The notes below the pieces were generated by a model. That model did no database searches. It worked only from the letters and a program-made list of their open reading frames with translations, and was not told the DNA's origin. Shown here piece by piece: positions 12,461 to 25,745 of a DNA stretch of 64,000 nucleotides (positions are counted from its first letter, which is position 1; every line of letters begins with the position of its first letter). The stretch lies in assembly GCF_020921035.1 (NCBI RefSeq), contig NC_063152.1, positions 34,578,494 through 34,642,493 of the forward strand, read 5' to 3'. Source of the DNA: Rhodamnia argentea. Taxonomy: Eukaryota > Streptophyta > Magnoliopsida > Myrtales > Myrtaceae. The position numbers and the translations under genes were made by a program.

Positions 12461-14696
12461 CGATCGCGATGGGTGCTTTTCTTCGCCGAGAAGGAGTCAC
12501 TCTGGAGACGAAGAAGATGAAAGGGGCTAAAAAGCGAGGGCGGGGGGTGAAGAAAAGGCAGAGGAAAAGATAAAGACAACCTGGAATGGCACATGGAAGG
12601 GAGGGATAGAGTGACGGGGCCGCAATTGGAACCTAACCTGAAATTTGTACATTTTAGTGGGACAAACAAAAAGAAAAAAGTTCGGGCAAAATCGAAACAC
12701 AGACTTCAAGTTTACGTCTCTTTATGAGATGAAAAATGTTGGAGTGTAGTTCACATTCTCTAAAGACAGGAAAGCATGTGGGTCTCGCCTCAAGCTTAGC
12801 AGGAACGCGAGTCCGGGGGAGCTATCTCGACGGGAGTCTCTAGAGGGTAGCATCTTCTGTACTAATTTTTCATTAACGGTTTGGGTTTCGGTCCATGAAC
12901 AGCTACTACTATATATACTATTTTTTTGTTTGTAATTGAGTGGTGTAACGAACCAGAATAAAAATCTCGTGTCTCGATTTTTTCCTTCTCGCTACGCTTT
13001 ATTTGGTTATGATCGTACGTCAAATCCTAATAAAAAAAACACGTGTCTACATCAGGATTTAAAAGCAAATCGAAAAACGATACTTTTTAAGGAAATCAGG
13101 CCATCCGAAAAAAGAAACATATTGTCTTGCAGTAACTCTCGAGAGAGAGAGAGAGAGAGCATCTAAGAACCATTGGAGGTGAACACAAATTCCAAAATCG
13201 AGAATCGAACTCATCACTCATCACGCAATCATTTTTTTTTTCCTGTGCACTGACGGACCACCTGAACAAAAGCCGTCCAGAGATTAATTTCTTCTTGCAT
13301 TCTTTCGCCGGTCACGTTCAGCCGATGCAGACACGGACGCAGGCCCCTTTTCTTGTCAGAGATTTAGTTGTTTTCTCGTCCGGTTCTTTCTCGGGGGCAT
13401 GGCATTTCCCCTGTTCTCTACGAAATCTAGGAACAGGCTGGCTCGTCTTGCCTTGTATCGTCTCCATATGATATCTGCAAGAATGGTGAGAGCTGATGAT
13501 GATTTTACAGAGTATGTTTGATGATGCGAGAAACTGTGATTGATTTCTTTTTCACACGGTCTATCTGTTTAAAGGCGTTTACGATCCGGCCTATCGCTAA
13601 ATAAATCGGATTTTGCTGGTTATGTTTTGATGAGTCTATCATCGCTCTGCCGAAATGAATTAACAAGTAGAGGGCAACTCGACTCGGGCTCCAATTGACC
13701 GTAGATCAGGAGATAAATGTGTGGTTTGAGTTGCTACCCAATTTCATTCAATTGACGTTAGGGTTATAAAAAGAAAATTATTACTTAAAAAAATTTGCTG
13801 AGGGATCATTACCAAAAAAAAATTATGAAATTATTATATAGATTTCAATTCAGTCCTAAATCTTTTAATTTAATCAATTTAGTCGTACACTTTTTGATCA
13901 TTTGCCGCTAATATGGACAACAACCGTCCTACATAACAAGATCGGTGCTTAAGTGAATAATTATCTACATTTTTTTTAATAGATTTTTCGAGTTATCCGT
14001 AAATTTCTTTAATTTCTTCTTCTTTTCTTTTCTATTTATTTTTTTCCCTTCTTCCTCCTCCGGTTGTTGTTGGTCATGGCGATCGGCCACAGGCAACGGT
14101 CGGCGAGGTCATCCCTCACCGGATAAGGTGAGGTCAACCCTGCCCGGCATCGCTTGTGCCGGTGGCCCGCTATCACCGAGGCTCGGCAACCGGCAGAAAA
14201 AGAATGGAAAAAAAAAAAAAGAGAACAAGAAAAACTCACAAAAATCATAACGAAAAATCATAAAATAAAATATAAAAAGTCGCGAAATATTTCTCAGGTC
14301 AGTGTTGGCCATCTGTGTCATGAAGGATGCCCGGCGTTGATTAGGATGCTGCTTCAAACTCTTATGGTCCGTATCATTGAAAATGAGCCGTGATTTTTGA
14401 AAATGGACCGCCTATTGACTAGGAAACACCATTGCGGGGACCCCGATCATCGGGACCAAAATGCGTGTAGCTTCTTCTTCCAAAATAAGAGAGAAAATCC
14501 GGATGGAATTCAGTGGGGGTACGAATGACTGTTGAGTGCTTATCCTATGCCTATGCCGTTAAGTTTTGCAAGACAAAAAAAAAAAGGAATGGTCTTCGAA
14601 CGTTTCGTCGACATTAAGTATGATTCCTGAATTTTTTTTCTTTTTCTGTTAAATCTAACTCTTGAACTTTTAAAAAGCTAATCCATGCGAAACGTG
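12461..14696. other. Gene-free stretch with family fragments
   Basis: No convincing gene. A short GC-rich frame at 12325-12573 is Lys/Arg-rich and has no domain. A (GA)n run lies at 13140-13160. Around 13838-13960 there is a fragment of the 'cagtcctaaatc' MITE family also seen at 1880 and 18062. It is followed (14040-14200) by a GC-rich core with repeated 'cggcgaggtc' and 'ccggcaac' wording, like the core at 26440-26500. These features fit non-autonomous DNA transposon debris. Confidence 0.45.
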
Positions 14697-15060
14697 TTAA
14701 GATTCGACGCATAATCAAATTGAAATAAAAGCGTAAAGGGATAAAAGAAATCGACACAAGGTTTATCCCCTTTCACCTTTAAACTGGGGTCTACGTCCAA
14801 CAAAGAATTTCGCTATAATTAGCATATCGAACCTCTTATTACATCATTCAATTACGAGTAAAATATAATATAATATATATAGCAGTAGTTATTCATGAGT
14901 CAAATCCCAAATTACTAATAAAAAATTATGGGCTCAAATTATAAATACCTTTCGGTATCCGGGGGTGCTACCCCCTTGAGATATTGCCCGCTCAGCATGG
15001 AGCGAGACCCGCGTGCTTTCCTATCAATTGGGAATGTGAACCACATTCCAATAATACCGC
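14697..15060. repeat. Dispersed copy of the 'gctacgtcca' interspersed repeat
   Basis: Matches the blocks inside the tandem array (about 8825-9180, 10575-10815 and 11805-12165) and the copy at 38045-38400. The shared order of landmarks is 'gcacaatca...aaataaaagcgtaaa', 'tttatcc..ttcaccttta', 'tctacgtccaacaaagaattt', 'taattagcat', 'cctctta/cgttaca', then a 'gctaccccc...cccgctcagc.tggagcg' tail. It has no coding capacity. Its class (LTR, SINE or other) cannot be told from the text alone. Confidence 0.65.
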
Positions 15061-16974
15061 CCTTTGATTAGAAATTCCAGTGCCTCTGGCCGAAGCCGCC
15101 GTTATTTCTATCGACTTGACCTCAGATTTGCCATACTGCGGCCCCCGTGATTTAACATGTAGCTTCCATGTCACGCATGCACCCGCATCTCTCATTGTTC
15201 TCCTAAAATACAAGGAGCAAGGGAAGGAGGGGGTGGAAAAAGCCAATTTCACTCGGTAAACTCTAGCGTGACAGTCCTCATAAAAAAAGTGCATGTGACG
15301 TGGAGATGTACCTAACAAAAGAACTATGTTGAGCGGATTTTTGGAAGTTTAAGGAATGTAGCTTATCGTAATTTTCTATAGAGTAAGTCTTCACAGATAT
15401 AGGTTATTTTCCCAATGGCATATTAAGCTGACTTATAGATAAATTTTAAGATATTAATTTAACGAGGACGGAACATAGAAGTCTCAAAAGGCAAATAAAT
15501 TCCTTCGGCCGCGCCCATTTTTTGTCTCAATTTGGCCTCTATGTATATGTGTCAAACAGGTGACTCAGATCGGGTTTGGATTTGGTGGAATATGATCCGA
15601 TCCATACCGATCCATTTAACTTATTTTAACCTATTTTTATGCTATACAAATCTTGTGACCCATACCTGACCCGGCATATATTATTAAAATACTTCAATAT
15701 TAAAATCAAGTTAGAGAAAATTTGTTTCTTATGCATTTTTAAAGATATATATACTGCTAATTTTTTTTATAGTTTTATTAGTTAATCAATTTATGACATA
15801 TTTAAAATCCATTTATGACCCATTAAATTTCTAAGTAATCCATTTATGACTTATCACCATGAAATGTGGGTCAAATATGGTTTATATACCCATTTTTACC
15901 ACCTCTTCTCCTGTGGTACCAAAAACATTGAGGTGGCGTTGGCTTCGGAGAAAATTTCGCTGATAAAGGAAAATACTTTTTTTTGTGAAAACCATCTTTA
16001 AGGAAAACGTTTACCATAGAGAATTCATTTTCCTGTTTTCTTCGACCCAAATAGTTTTCATTTTCCACGAACTCGTTTTTCGATTTTTCACACGTTTGGC
16101 GGTTCGCCGAAAATGACCGGTCAACGGAACCCATTTACGGTCAGCAAAAAAAAAAATCCATACTTAAAGTTAGGAAAGCGAATTCCCTAAGTTAAAAAGT
16201 GAAAAATATATTCCCGTATAATTATTTCTCAAAAAATACTTTTTCTTTATCATGGAATATTATTCGAAACAAACACAACCGCCTCCCTGATTTTCAAACT
16301 ACTCAGCCTTCTTTTGTTCATGTATTCTTCCGCCATTCAAGCAGATTTTCTTCCGGATCATCGTGAACCGCTGATAGCGACGAACATGCGATTAGTCTTT
16401 TTTGACTAATCAATTCAAGATTTATTCATTTGACAAATGTCCGACAAAAAAAAAAAACAGTGAAACTTATTATTGGAATTCATTACATGTGGACGTGGAA
16501 ATACGTTGCTTGCATGTCGGTGACGACTACGACTTTTCCTCTTTCGATCTTGGGTTCTTTTATTCTAGGAAAAGGGATAAGGAATGCGACAACGGCAATG
16601 GCAACGAAAAGAATAAAGTCGGAAACCGACACTCGTCGGTGATGGAGGATTTTTTTTTTTTTTTTTTGTTGGCTTTTTAACTCGGTATTGTAATCTTCCA
16701 TTTTCCAATCTTGGAAATGAAAAAAAGAAAAATGTGTTCGCATTAAATTACGATCTTAATTTTGTACGTGATTAGATGTCTAAGCGCGCTTTTAATTGGA
16801 CGGTTATGTATAGATATAATTGTAATCTACCGATCGGAAAAATTGATCGAAAGATTTTAGAGGAGATCCGGGGTTAGAGAAAAGTATGAGCTAGTTTTTC
16901 AAATTGGTTAAGCTTTAGATTTTGCTTCCACTTGAGGTGCCATGAAGCCTTTTTCTGTTTATCTAATTAAAATA
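15061..16974. other. Gene-free AT-rich stretch with a probable MITE
   Basis: No gene seen. The part from about 15920 to 16280 has the wording of a common hAT-like MITE: 'ggaaaa' and 'ttttcc' motifs throughout and an end near 'cgaaacaaac'. A similar stretch lies at 36580-36800. I could not define matching terminal repeats or a target duplication. Open frames at 16402-16743 on both strands overlap and have no domain. Confidence 0.35.
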
Positions 16975-18310
16975 TGATTACCAAGTAAAATAAATAAATT
17001 ATCAAGAAGGTCAAAAGGTTTATGACTAAATTGACAAATCATCAAATGGTTTAGGACCAAAATTCACACAAATTAAAATGTTTATGACTAAATTGACCCA
17101 ACCGAAAGGTTTAGGATTGGATTGGCCGCCGTAAAGTAGGTTTAGGATTTTTTTGGACAATTTTCCCAAACAATCGATGTGCAACAGGTGTCTGGCGTGC
17201 AATAGAGAAATCGATGATGTTTCTTTTTAGATCAAACAATAGATTGACGCATGGCATATGTCAATGGCCGAATGAATGGAGTAGGAGATAAATGCAAGAG
17301 ATGGATGTAGGGGAGAGCAAGGGGACCTAGCTATCACCACCTCCATGTCCCTCTTCCCATCACCATCCAATTGAATTGGTTTGATGTGTGGCACATGACA
17401 ATTAAACATCAAATTGAGGGGGGAAAAGCAAGCGTAGTGTGGTGGCAAGAACACTATAATGGCAGCATATGGAGAGAGCGAGGAAGCAAACGATGTGACC
17501 TTTTTTAATTATGCGATAGATCCATAAATGATATATCTGAATGATCTAGTCAATGGATGCGCGAGATGGCCGTAGGAGGAGGAATGAGCCCATCACCGCC
17601 TCCAATCACGATCTATTATCACCGACGAATAGACATATGAGTGCCACCTGACAATTTAACACCAAACTAAATACACTCTCTCACACACATGCATAAGACT
17701 CTTCATGTGCAAGCCCGAAGACCACATGTCATCTCGATTGAAATTGAATCCTAGAAAGATATATAAAGAAGGAGGTGAAGTTTTCAATCCATGCCGCAAT
17801 TCTCAAACTAGGGATGAAGATTTTGCCATGTATATCTCCAACTAATTAAAGATGCATAAATTCACCTCGAAATTTCTTCACACGATTCTTTATAAACAGA
17901 GTTATTGATTCAGAAACTCACCACAAATTTCATCCTTTGGTTCTTGTTATCTTGTCAGTTCTCACTAAACTACTTCTTTCTCCCAGCTCTCTTACATGCA
18001 TCGTGTATGTGTACGTCACTGATCACTTTCGAGAATGCAAGTTTCTACTAAAATATCAAGGAGAAAATTGTCTAAAAAGTCCTAAATTTATTACATTTTG
18101 ACCAATTCAATCACATAACTTGTAATTTTGTCAAGGGAGTCGTAAATCGTTTTACGTTTTATCAATTGAACTCATCCGATCAATTTTTAACCTGACATTG
18201 TTGACATGGATGCCGATGGCGCCATATAGGACGGCCGGTGCCGATGTTGACAGCATTTTATGACTTTTTTTAAAAAAAATGAATTTTTTATGAGTTTTTT
18301 GTTTTTCTTT
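16975..18310. repeat. Fragments of the 'tttaggac' MITE family around a diverged duplication
   Basis: 16975-17168 is made of repeats like 'ggtttatgactaaattgac' and ends 'ggacaattttccc', a right-hand end. 18062-18310 starts 'gagaaaattgtctaaaaagtcc', the matching left-hand end of another copy. Between them, 17180-17440 and 17480-17660 resemble each other weakly. They share 'catcacc.cctcca' and 'cac.tgacaatt.aacac.aa' wording, which suggests an old local duplication. No gene seen. Confidence 0.4.
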
Positions 18311-18412
18311 TATAAATTCCAGCGAGGATTAGCGCGTTGACTGTTGACATGTGAAGGCCACGAGATCGTACACCATTGAATTCAGTGTCTTTGCTGCCAT
18401 TAATATAACACT

Positions 18413-18416
<4 letters not shown>

Positions 18417-18445
<29 letters not shown>
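18417..18445. repeat. (CT)n microsatellite
   Basis: About 14 uninterrupted CT units followed by 'gcagc', in gene-free DNA. Confidence 0.95.
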
Positions 18446-18448
<3 letters not shown>

Positions 18449-21160
18449 GCACCGTCACGGTACTGTAATAATTGAAGGGAGCATCTTTATTTATTTTTAT
18501 TTTTTTGCCCTTGTTATTAAGAGAGGTAGACATGGTTTAGTGATTCTAATGATGTAATTACTGCTTACCGTGCACGGCTTAATCCACATGCGAGGGATCA
18601 CTAATCCATGTGCCATGCATGGCCCATTCCCACCTTCCACACATCTAAGTGAAGATTTTAGTAATTGAGTAACGTAAGATGCTTGTTAAGCAGCCAAATG
18701 AAGACATTTTTTTTTTTGTAATCGTGCTTGATCAAGTGTCGGTACACATCTGCCATTTCTAAATGTGCTTTTTCAATCTTTTCCGCCGACATATTAGGTG
18801 TGGGAAAACCTGATTGAGTTGTTGTTTTTATGTTGAGGATGATATATTAACGAGGGTGCTATTGGTACAATGTTTGAATTTGACAACACATAACATGTCC
18901 CGAATAACAATGCTATCGATTCGAGTCAAAGGACAAAGCCATCTTTAAAAGGAAAACTATCAATCACGCTAGAATTGGGATCACATTAGATGCGCACAGC
19001 ACTCCGAACCGAATTTACACCCTAGTTTTTTTTTTTCACAGCTGAGATTAAAAAAAAAAAAACGAAGAAACGATTTCTTGGTGTTTTCTCTCTCTGGGTC
19101 TTCATGGTATTGTCTCTTCTCGTGAATTTTTTTTTTTTCAAAAGTACATGGCCAAACATGAATTTAACTGATGTCTTGTGTGCCTCACCATGAAATGAAT
19201 CCAAACCATTTCATCAAAACTTTGAACATTCTCTCTCTCTCTCTCTCTCTGAATGCTAGTACAGACACAACGTAGGGTTAATGAATTTTCAATCGTGGGT
19301 TTGATTTTACGGATGTTTTTTTTTTTTTTTTTGGGGTCCGAGGTTTGATCGTACGAATTACAGAACCAAAAAAGGTGCAAAAAAAAGGAAAAAGAAAAGT
19401 GAAAAGCCAAGGGAGAAAGTAAAAGGAGGCATTCTCTGGTCCAATCCGAAAAAATGTCGAAGGAAACTTCGAGGAAGGAGACGCGGCGAAGCGTATCGTG
19501 CAGAGAGAGAGAGAGAGAGAGATTCACAATCTGATTTCACCATGGCTACAAAGCCGAACCGCATGTGTTCGTAGTTTAAGTCCGAACTGTGGTATTTTTT
19601 GCCGGCATGGATTCCGGTAGAAAAAAATTATTTGAATGAACCAAAGTGGTGTCTTGTCTTTTTATGTATCTTTTTAAATTGAGCATGACGAGTGCTATTC
19701 GTTTTATCAAATTCAAATTAATCGGTAGGTATATATCGATGAATTAGAAGTGATCGATGAGCAAACCTGAATCGTGTGAGACCTTAGAATTGGGCGGACA
19801 TTGGAGCCCGGATCCACCGATGACTGAAAATATATGTGTGCCGCGCGCGGGAGTACAAGCCAGGTAAGACCTAGCTCGGTCCCGTAACTCGGTTTAAAGA
19901 TGCCTATCGGCATTTATGGCTTGGTTCGAGTCCATGTGGGACCTTGGAGTGACAGACTTATGATCGGGTCTAATATGGACATCACCCACATATAGATTTA
20001 ACTAATAAGAACTATGGTGAAGGTTACCATCGACAAGGGCCGAGCACCGCTGTTGTAGTCGTTGCCTCTTCACAATAGATTTACGTATCCAATATCAATT
20101 TAGGATTGCTTGAAATAGTATTGAATAGTATGCCCATTTTCGTAATTACATCCGATTTCCTCTCAAGCAAGAGATAGATGCCTTATCTAACTTTATCCTA
20201 TCTTAGCCGACATTTCATGTGAGTGACCAGACAAAGTACAAAATCTTTTATTATCATAGAAATACGAATTGGAAAATTGAGTATAAAACGTGCTAGCCAC
20301 ACCTTAACATTTTTATAAGAGTGTTATATCAAGCAATGTAACAATATGCAAACACTTAACAAGTGTTTCGTACTTAAAGACTAAATAAAAAGAGAAAATT
20401 TCAAACAAAGACATGAAGTGTCTTCATTTCTTTTGAAATAGAGCCCGAAGTGAACATTACCTCAAATAATGGCTTAAAATAGCTGAATGAGTCTTAAACA
20501 AGCACCCGAGCTTGCCGACCGAGAAATTGATTTTTCCAGTGGCAAACACAAGGTATTTGTCTCCAACAAAAACTTTGAACAAAGATTAACAAGAAAAAAC
20601 CAAAAAAGGAAAAAAAAAGAAATTTAAACCAGAGGAAAACAAAAATTGTTCCGATTTTACCGATCAAATACCATCAGCCCTTGTCAAGGGTAGGCTAACA
20701 CTCAATGTCGTGATGAAGCTTGACAGCACATCTGTGGTAGCGAAGCTTGACGCCGGGCTCCTTCGCGCTCTTCGTGCTCCCTCTCCGAGTCCTCCTGCCT
20801 CGTCGGATTTGAAACAAATTTTCATTTCATGTCATTTTTTAAGGAAAAAAATGAGCGTACTTCAAATTCTTATCGGGAACTATCTCTAATATATCAATTT
20901 CGTGAAAACAAATATTTATTCACCTAAAATCTCTCTGAAAAGAATAACAACTTCTTGTCCTTTCTGCGTGTAATTGAATTCAGGTCCACGGCTCCACGGT
21001 GGTAACCAATGGAGGTCTCGCTTTGTACCGGATGATGACGTTTCCTGAGGAAGACGGCGGGGCGGTGGGGTGAAAAAAGGGTGGAAAGAACCAAGAAGCA
21101 ATTGATAAAATCCTTTAAAAGAAAAGGTGAAGACTCCACTGGGACGGTGAGCAGAGCACT
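18446..21160. other. Gene-free stretch upstream of the methyltransferase gene
   Basis: No convincing gene. It contains short (CT)n and (GA)n runs (19231-19250 and 19503-19522) and homopolymer T tracts. Open frames of 60-129 codons at 19022-19564 are built from these low-complexity tracts and lack domains. The last few hundred bases are the distal promoter of the plus-strand gene downstream. Confidence 0.4.
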
Positions 21161-21162
21161 TG

Positions 21163-21172
21163 CTATAAGAGG
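21163..21172 (+). promoter_or_regulatory. TATA-like core promoter of the PMT21 gene
   Basis: CTATAAGAGG lies just before a purine-rich (GA)n run (from 21172) and about 300 bases before the likely first intron donor. It is the best TATA candidate upstream of the methyltransferase. The start site is expected about 25-35 bases downstream. This rests on motif position only. Confidence 0.4.
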
Positions 21173-21312
21173 AGAGAGAGAGAGAGAGAAAACAGGGACG
21201 ACACAGCGAAGCAGAGGGCGAGAGAAGAGAGAGAGAGAGAGTTGTTCAGATTAATGCTTATATCTCTGTGAGTCCTAGGAGACCATCTTCATTCCTCATC
21301 CTTATCTCTGCG

Positions 21313-21318
<6 letters not shown>

Positions 21319-21354
<36 letters not shown>
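21319..21354 (+). repeat. (CT)n microsatellite in the PMT21 5' leader
   Basis: An essentially uninterrupted CT run on the sense strand in the 5' untranslated region, followed by 'acagtttg'. Shorter (GA)n runs precede it at about 21172-21190 and 21225-21241. CT-rich leaders are common in plant promoters (Y patch) and hypervariable in length. Confidence 0.9.
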
Positions 21355-21355
<1 letters not shown>

Positions 21356-21473
21356 AGTTTGTTTGAGACCTGAGACCCCACAAGTGGTGGTGGCTTGCTC
21401 TGCATCTGGTTCTCCCAAGATTTGAAGCAGAGGGGTTGTCCAAGACTCTCCTCTCTCTCCAGAGTCGGAGAAG

Positions 21474-22879
21474 GTACTTTCTTGACACGCGTACACTCCC
21501 TCCTGACTCTTCTTCTCGCTCTGTTTCGCACCCTGTTCATTTTCGTTCTTCGGTACTTGCTTGCTCTTCGTTTTCTTCTCTGTCACACGTAACGCAGATC
21601 CCATCAACGTTTGACCCCACACTCCGTCCATTTCGCTCTTCGCCATTTCTTCAGCAGTGACTCGCATGGGATCTGATTGTTCTTGGGCGTGAGTTCATTT
21701 CTTGATCCTAGCTCCGCGAATTCAATTGACCAGCCTCCTTGCTTATCAGTCAGATTCTGCTTGAGCAAGGACTTGATGGGGAGGTCACGAATTTCGCTGA
21801 TTCTCGGGCGGTATTCCTTAGATTTAGTTACCTCTCGGCAACAGAGTACTATCTCTTCAATCGTACTCTGCATTCTTATTGTTTCTTCTTCGGATCTTCG
21901 TTTTCTAATTAGGCTCTGCTTTACTGGGCGAGCATTTCGATGAAGATCTTTCAAGTTCTTGCTTTTCCTCTTGTTGTCTGTTCTCTTTTCATTGTGAGTT
22001 TTTCTTGTTGAAAGTCAGCAATTGTTCTGAAGAGAAGAACATCAATTTCGATATTACCTACAGCTGAATTGGGAGATACCTCTCTCTCTTCTCAATGAAT
22101 TATGAAATCACATGAAGCGTGTCCAATTAGTTTGCTTTTCCTGATTACACATGGCTTCCTTTTTGCCTTTTTGTCCCAGTGGGGCTTCCCTGTTAGAGAG
22201 AGAGAGAGAGGGTTCTGCTATTAATGTTATTAGGACGGCTGGTGTTTGTTGAGTTTGGGCCCACTGTCATGTGAGCAAAAGGGAAAGTGAGATGAAATTT
22301 CTTTTAATTCGTATGAAGTTGCTGTCATGCCTTGTGAGCTTTGGACGGATTTGCGAATTCTCTTATGAAGTCGGCATTCGAGTTATCTGCCACTATTAAT
22401 TCTAGATCCGGTGTATATAACTGTCTTTCTCAGATCTGTTTATGCTGATTTGTCTTTGCTCTAATCTCCTTTTATGCTAAAATGGATGCTGTTGAAGATA
22501 GACACTAGTCCTAGAGACTTGATTTGAGTCCTGCGATCGCGCTCACCTAACCCTCTTCCAATGATCACTCGCTTTCATCGACACTGCATTATTGGTTTTC
22601 TCGTCTTCTGGGGGTTGGATCTATGGGTTCTCTCTGATGAAGGAACTAAAGATGCACATTGTCACTTTTCTCTATGAACCATAGATTTCATAAGACGACA
22701 GCGTCATTGACGTTATAATGTTGTACCAGTTCGAGTATCATTTGTCTGTTCGGTGAGCTTTCGCAAATATTCATTTATCTAAGCATGGTTAAATGTTCAT
22801 CCTAAAGTAAGCTACGGGCAGCTTTTAGATGTAGAGGGTTGGGAAGTTTTGACTTAAAAGCTACATCTCATCTGTGCAG
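21474..22879 (+). other. Likely 5' UTR intron of the PMT21 gene
   Basis: A donor 'gagaag|gtactt' at 21473/21474 and an acceptor 'ctgtgcag|agag' at 22879/22880 bracket 1.4 kb that lacks conserved coding sequence, just before the ATG at 22905. The intron contains a (GA)n run near 22196-22210. Other splice choices in the leader are possible. Confidence 0.45.
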
Positions 22880-22904
22880 AGAGTTGTAATTTAATAACAG
22901 TAGG

Positions 22905-25557
22905 ATGACGAAGCATAAGGAGGGAAAACCAGGGTCCCTACAAGACAAGCGATCTGGAGTTCTTCCTACGACAGTTTTGCTCGTTGCCTTATGTGGCTTA
23001 TCGTTTTATCTGGGAGGTATTTTCTGTGCTGAGAAGAACAAATTCGAGGTAAAGAATGTCGTGGACATTGCTAAGGCCGTCCCTTCTCCTAAAGAATCAA
23101 CAGTTGCATCACTTCAGATGAAGTTTGCCACGTTCCCTGAGTGTAGCTTAGACTACCAAGACTACACTCCCTGCACGGATCCTAAGGTACGAGTGGACCA
23201 TCTAGTTTGTTATGATATGATCTTAACAGAATGAATCTAAGATGTATGGTCTTCTTCTTTTGGGTACAGAGGTGGAAGAAGTATGGCATGCATCGTCTGG
23301 CTTTCATGGAGCGCCACTGCCCGCCTGTTTTTGAGAGAAAGGAATGCTTGGTCCCGCCACCGGAAGGGTACAAGCTGCCGATCAGATGGCCAAAGAGCAG
23401 GGACGAATGTTGGTACAGGTAATTGTGTTTCCTCAGTCATGCTAGAGAGTAAAAACTTGTGGAATTCACAACACGATAGTGAAAATGGAATTGTGAATCG
23501 GGTCATAGGAACGTGCCGTATGATTGGATCAACAAGGTAAAATCGAACCAGCACTGGCTGACAAAGAAAGGGGAGAAGTTTCTTTTTCCCGGTGGCGGTA
23601 CTATGTTTCCCCAGGGTGTGAGCGCATACGTCAATTTGATGCAAGATCTGATCCCGGGTATGAAAGATGGCACGGTTCGAACTGCCATTGACACGGGTTG
23701 TGGGGTGAGTTTGTACTAATTTATGACAGGAAAACGAATTGTGTACTTGTTTTCATTAGCATTTTTGAGATGGGCAGATGCTTCTGTGGTTTAATAGATT
23801 TGGCACTTACAGTTCCAGCAGCAGTTTTAACTGACGCCTACAATATCTTGAAATTGTCCTAAGGTTGCGAGCTGGGGAGGGGATTTGTTGGATCGTGGGA
23901 TATTGACGGTGTCTCTCGCCCCTCGTGATAATCACGAAGCTCAAGTCCAATTCGCCTTGGAACGGGGGATTCCGGCAATACTAGGCATCATCTCTACACA
24001 ACGGCTACCTTTCCCGTCAAACTCCTTCGATATGGCCCACTGCTCAAGATGCCTTATACCATGGACGGAATTCGGTAACCCCCTTTCCTGATTCATTGAA
24101 TCTAAATACCAGGAGTAATTGGATGTCGGGGTGTGAAATCTCTCTTTTGTTACTTATGAAAGTGCATTGGTCACAGGTGGATTATACCTCCTAGAAATCA
24201 ACCGGATACTGCGGCCTGGAGGTTTCTGGGTCCTCTCAGGACCACCAGTCAACTACCAAAACCGCTGGCGTGGATGGAACACCACTGTGGAGGAACAGAA
24301 GTCAGATTATGATGGCCTGCAGAAGCTGCTCACCTCAATGTGCTTCAAGCTGTATAACAAGAAGGACGACATCGCTGTGTGGCAGAAAACCTCGAATGGC
24401 AGTTGCTACAGCCGCCTCGCGAAACCTGACACCTACCCGCCAAAATGCGACGACAGTATGGAGCCGGACTCCGCTTGGTATACTCCGCTCCGCCCTTGCG
24501 TGGTCGTTCCAAATCCAAAGCTCAAGAAGATCGGTCTCAAATCCGTTCCCAAGTGGCCCGAGCGACTGCACATTGCACCCGAGCGCATGTCAGAAATACA
24601 CGGAGGAAGCGCGAGTGCTTTCAAGCATGATGATAGTAAGTGGAATGTGCGGGCAAAGCACTACAAGAAAGTACTACCTGCACTTGGGACTGATAAAATA
24701 AGAAACGTCATGGATATGAACACTGTCTATGGAAGTTTTGCGGCTGCTCTGATTGATGATCCCCTATGGGTTATGAATGTCATCTCATCCTATGGTGCCA
24801 ATACTCTTGCCATCGTTTATGACCGTGGGCTTATCGGAACATACCATGACTGGTAACTTCAAAGAGTTGATTTTTGTTTATTGGATCTCCGACTACAACT
24901 TCAATTGCATTTGATCATTCCAATGTTTTATCTGTTTGTTCTGCTTCTTTTGGTAGGTGTGAGGCGTTTTCAACATATCCTCGAACATACGATCTTCTTC
25001 ACCTCGATGGTCTCTTCACTGCTGAGAGCCACAGGTATTACCGGCCATCTTCCATTTCAAATTTCTCATCACCGTGAATGTGCTTTCAGTAATTGGTGTG
25101 TTCTCTGGCCTCTTCGCTTAGTGGAAGCACTTTAGATGATGACACCATTATTATGGTGTTGCTTTCAAATTGACCCAAGCATGGCCATTTCATGGCGCAC
25201 TGATTAACAAATAATTCAGTTGTGGAGTAATGCCGTCGAGGAACCAGGAACCGGTTTCGCCTACACACGACAAGTACCTTTAAGAACTTGAGTTTATATT
25301 TCCTGAAAGCGGAGGTGTTTGAATTTTTTGGCAGATGCGATATGAAATTTGTTCTCTTGGAGATGGACCGAATCCTCCGCCCGAACGGGTACGTAATCAT
25401 GCGGGAGTCTAGCTACTTTGTCGACGCGATCGCGACCATCGCAAAGGGGATGAGGTGGGGTTGCCGCAAAGAGGACACCGAGTACGGCGTCGAGAAAGAG
25501 AAACTTCTGATCTGCCAAAAGAAGCTGTGGTATGCGTCAAGCAAGAGTTCGCAGTGA
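22905..25557 (+). CDS. PMT21: PMT21/ERD3-type SAM-dependent methyltransferase (604 aa, 7 exons)
   Basis: Coding exons are 22905-23186, 23270-23418, 23509-23704, 23864-24074, 24177-24852, 24957-25034 and 25335-25557, all GT-AG and in frame, giving 604 aa (the Arabidopsis protein is about 600). Residues 1-18 are a basic cytosolic tail and about 19-40 a signal-anchor helix. The luminal part carries the plant DUF248 putative methyltransferase fold. The SAM-binding loop DTGCGVASWGG is near 205-215, the [12 protein letters not shown] region near 265, and a second half-domain includes VMDMNTVYG near 457-465. Family knowledge places these enzymes in the Golgi, probably methylating pectin. The Arabidopsis relative was first found as dehydration-induced ERD3. 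The text is nearly collinear with that protein from RWKKYG to the C-terminal QKKLW, and no key residue is visibly missing. The gene is convergent with the kinase gene to its right. Confidence 0.95.
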
Positions 25558-25739
25558 GAAGTTAACAAGGAAGGCACACAACTTCATATACAACAATCCG
25601 CAGAATAGTAAGTACAGACAATTCGAGAGTTTCAATCCTGCATCAGACAACACACAAAGGAGATATCAGTCAAAAAGAACCCAAGAAGCGGTTCAGGAAT
25701 TCCTGCATTCAAAATTCTTTCAAGCAATGAACGGTGACC

Positions 25740-25745
25740 AATAAA
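25740..25745 (+). terminator. Polyadenylation signal of the PMT21 gene
   Basis: AATAAA lies 183 bases after the stop codon in AT-rich DNA, a suitable near-upstream element. Other weak signals may also be used. Confidence 0.5.

Noticed and set aside
14992..15318. 108-codon minus-strand frame
   Set aside because: It overlaps the interspersed repeat copy and has no recognisable domain.
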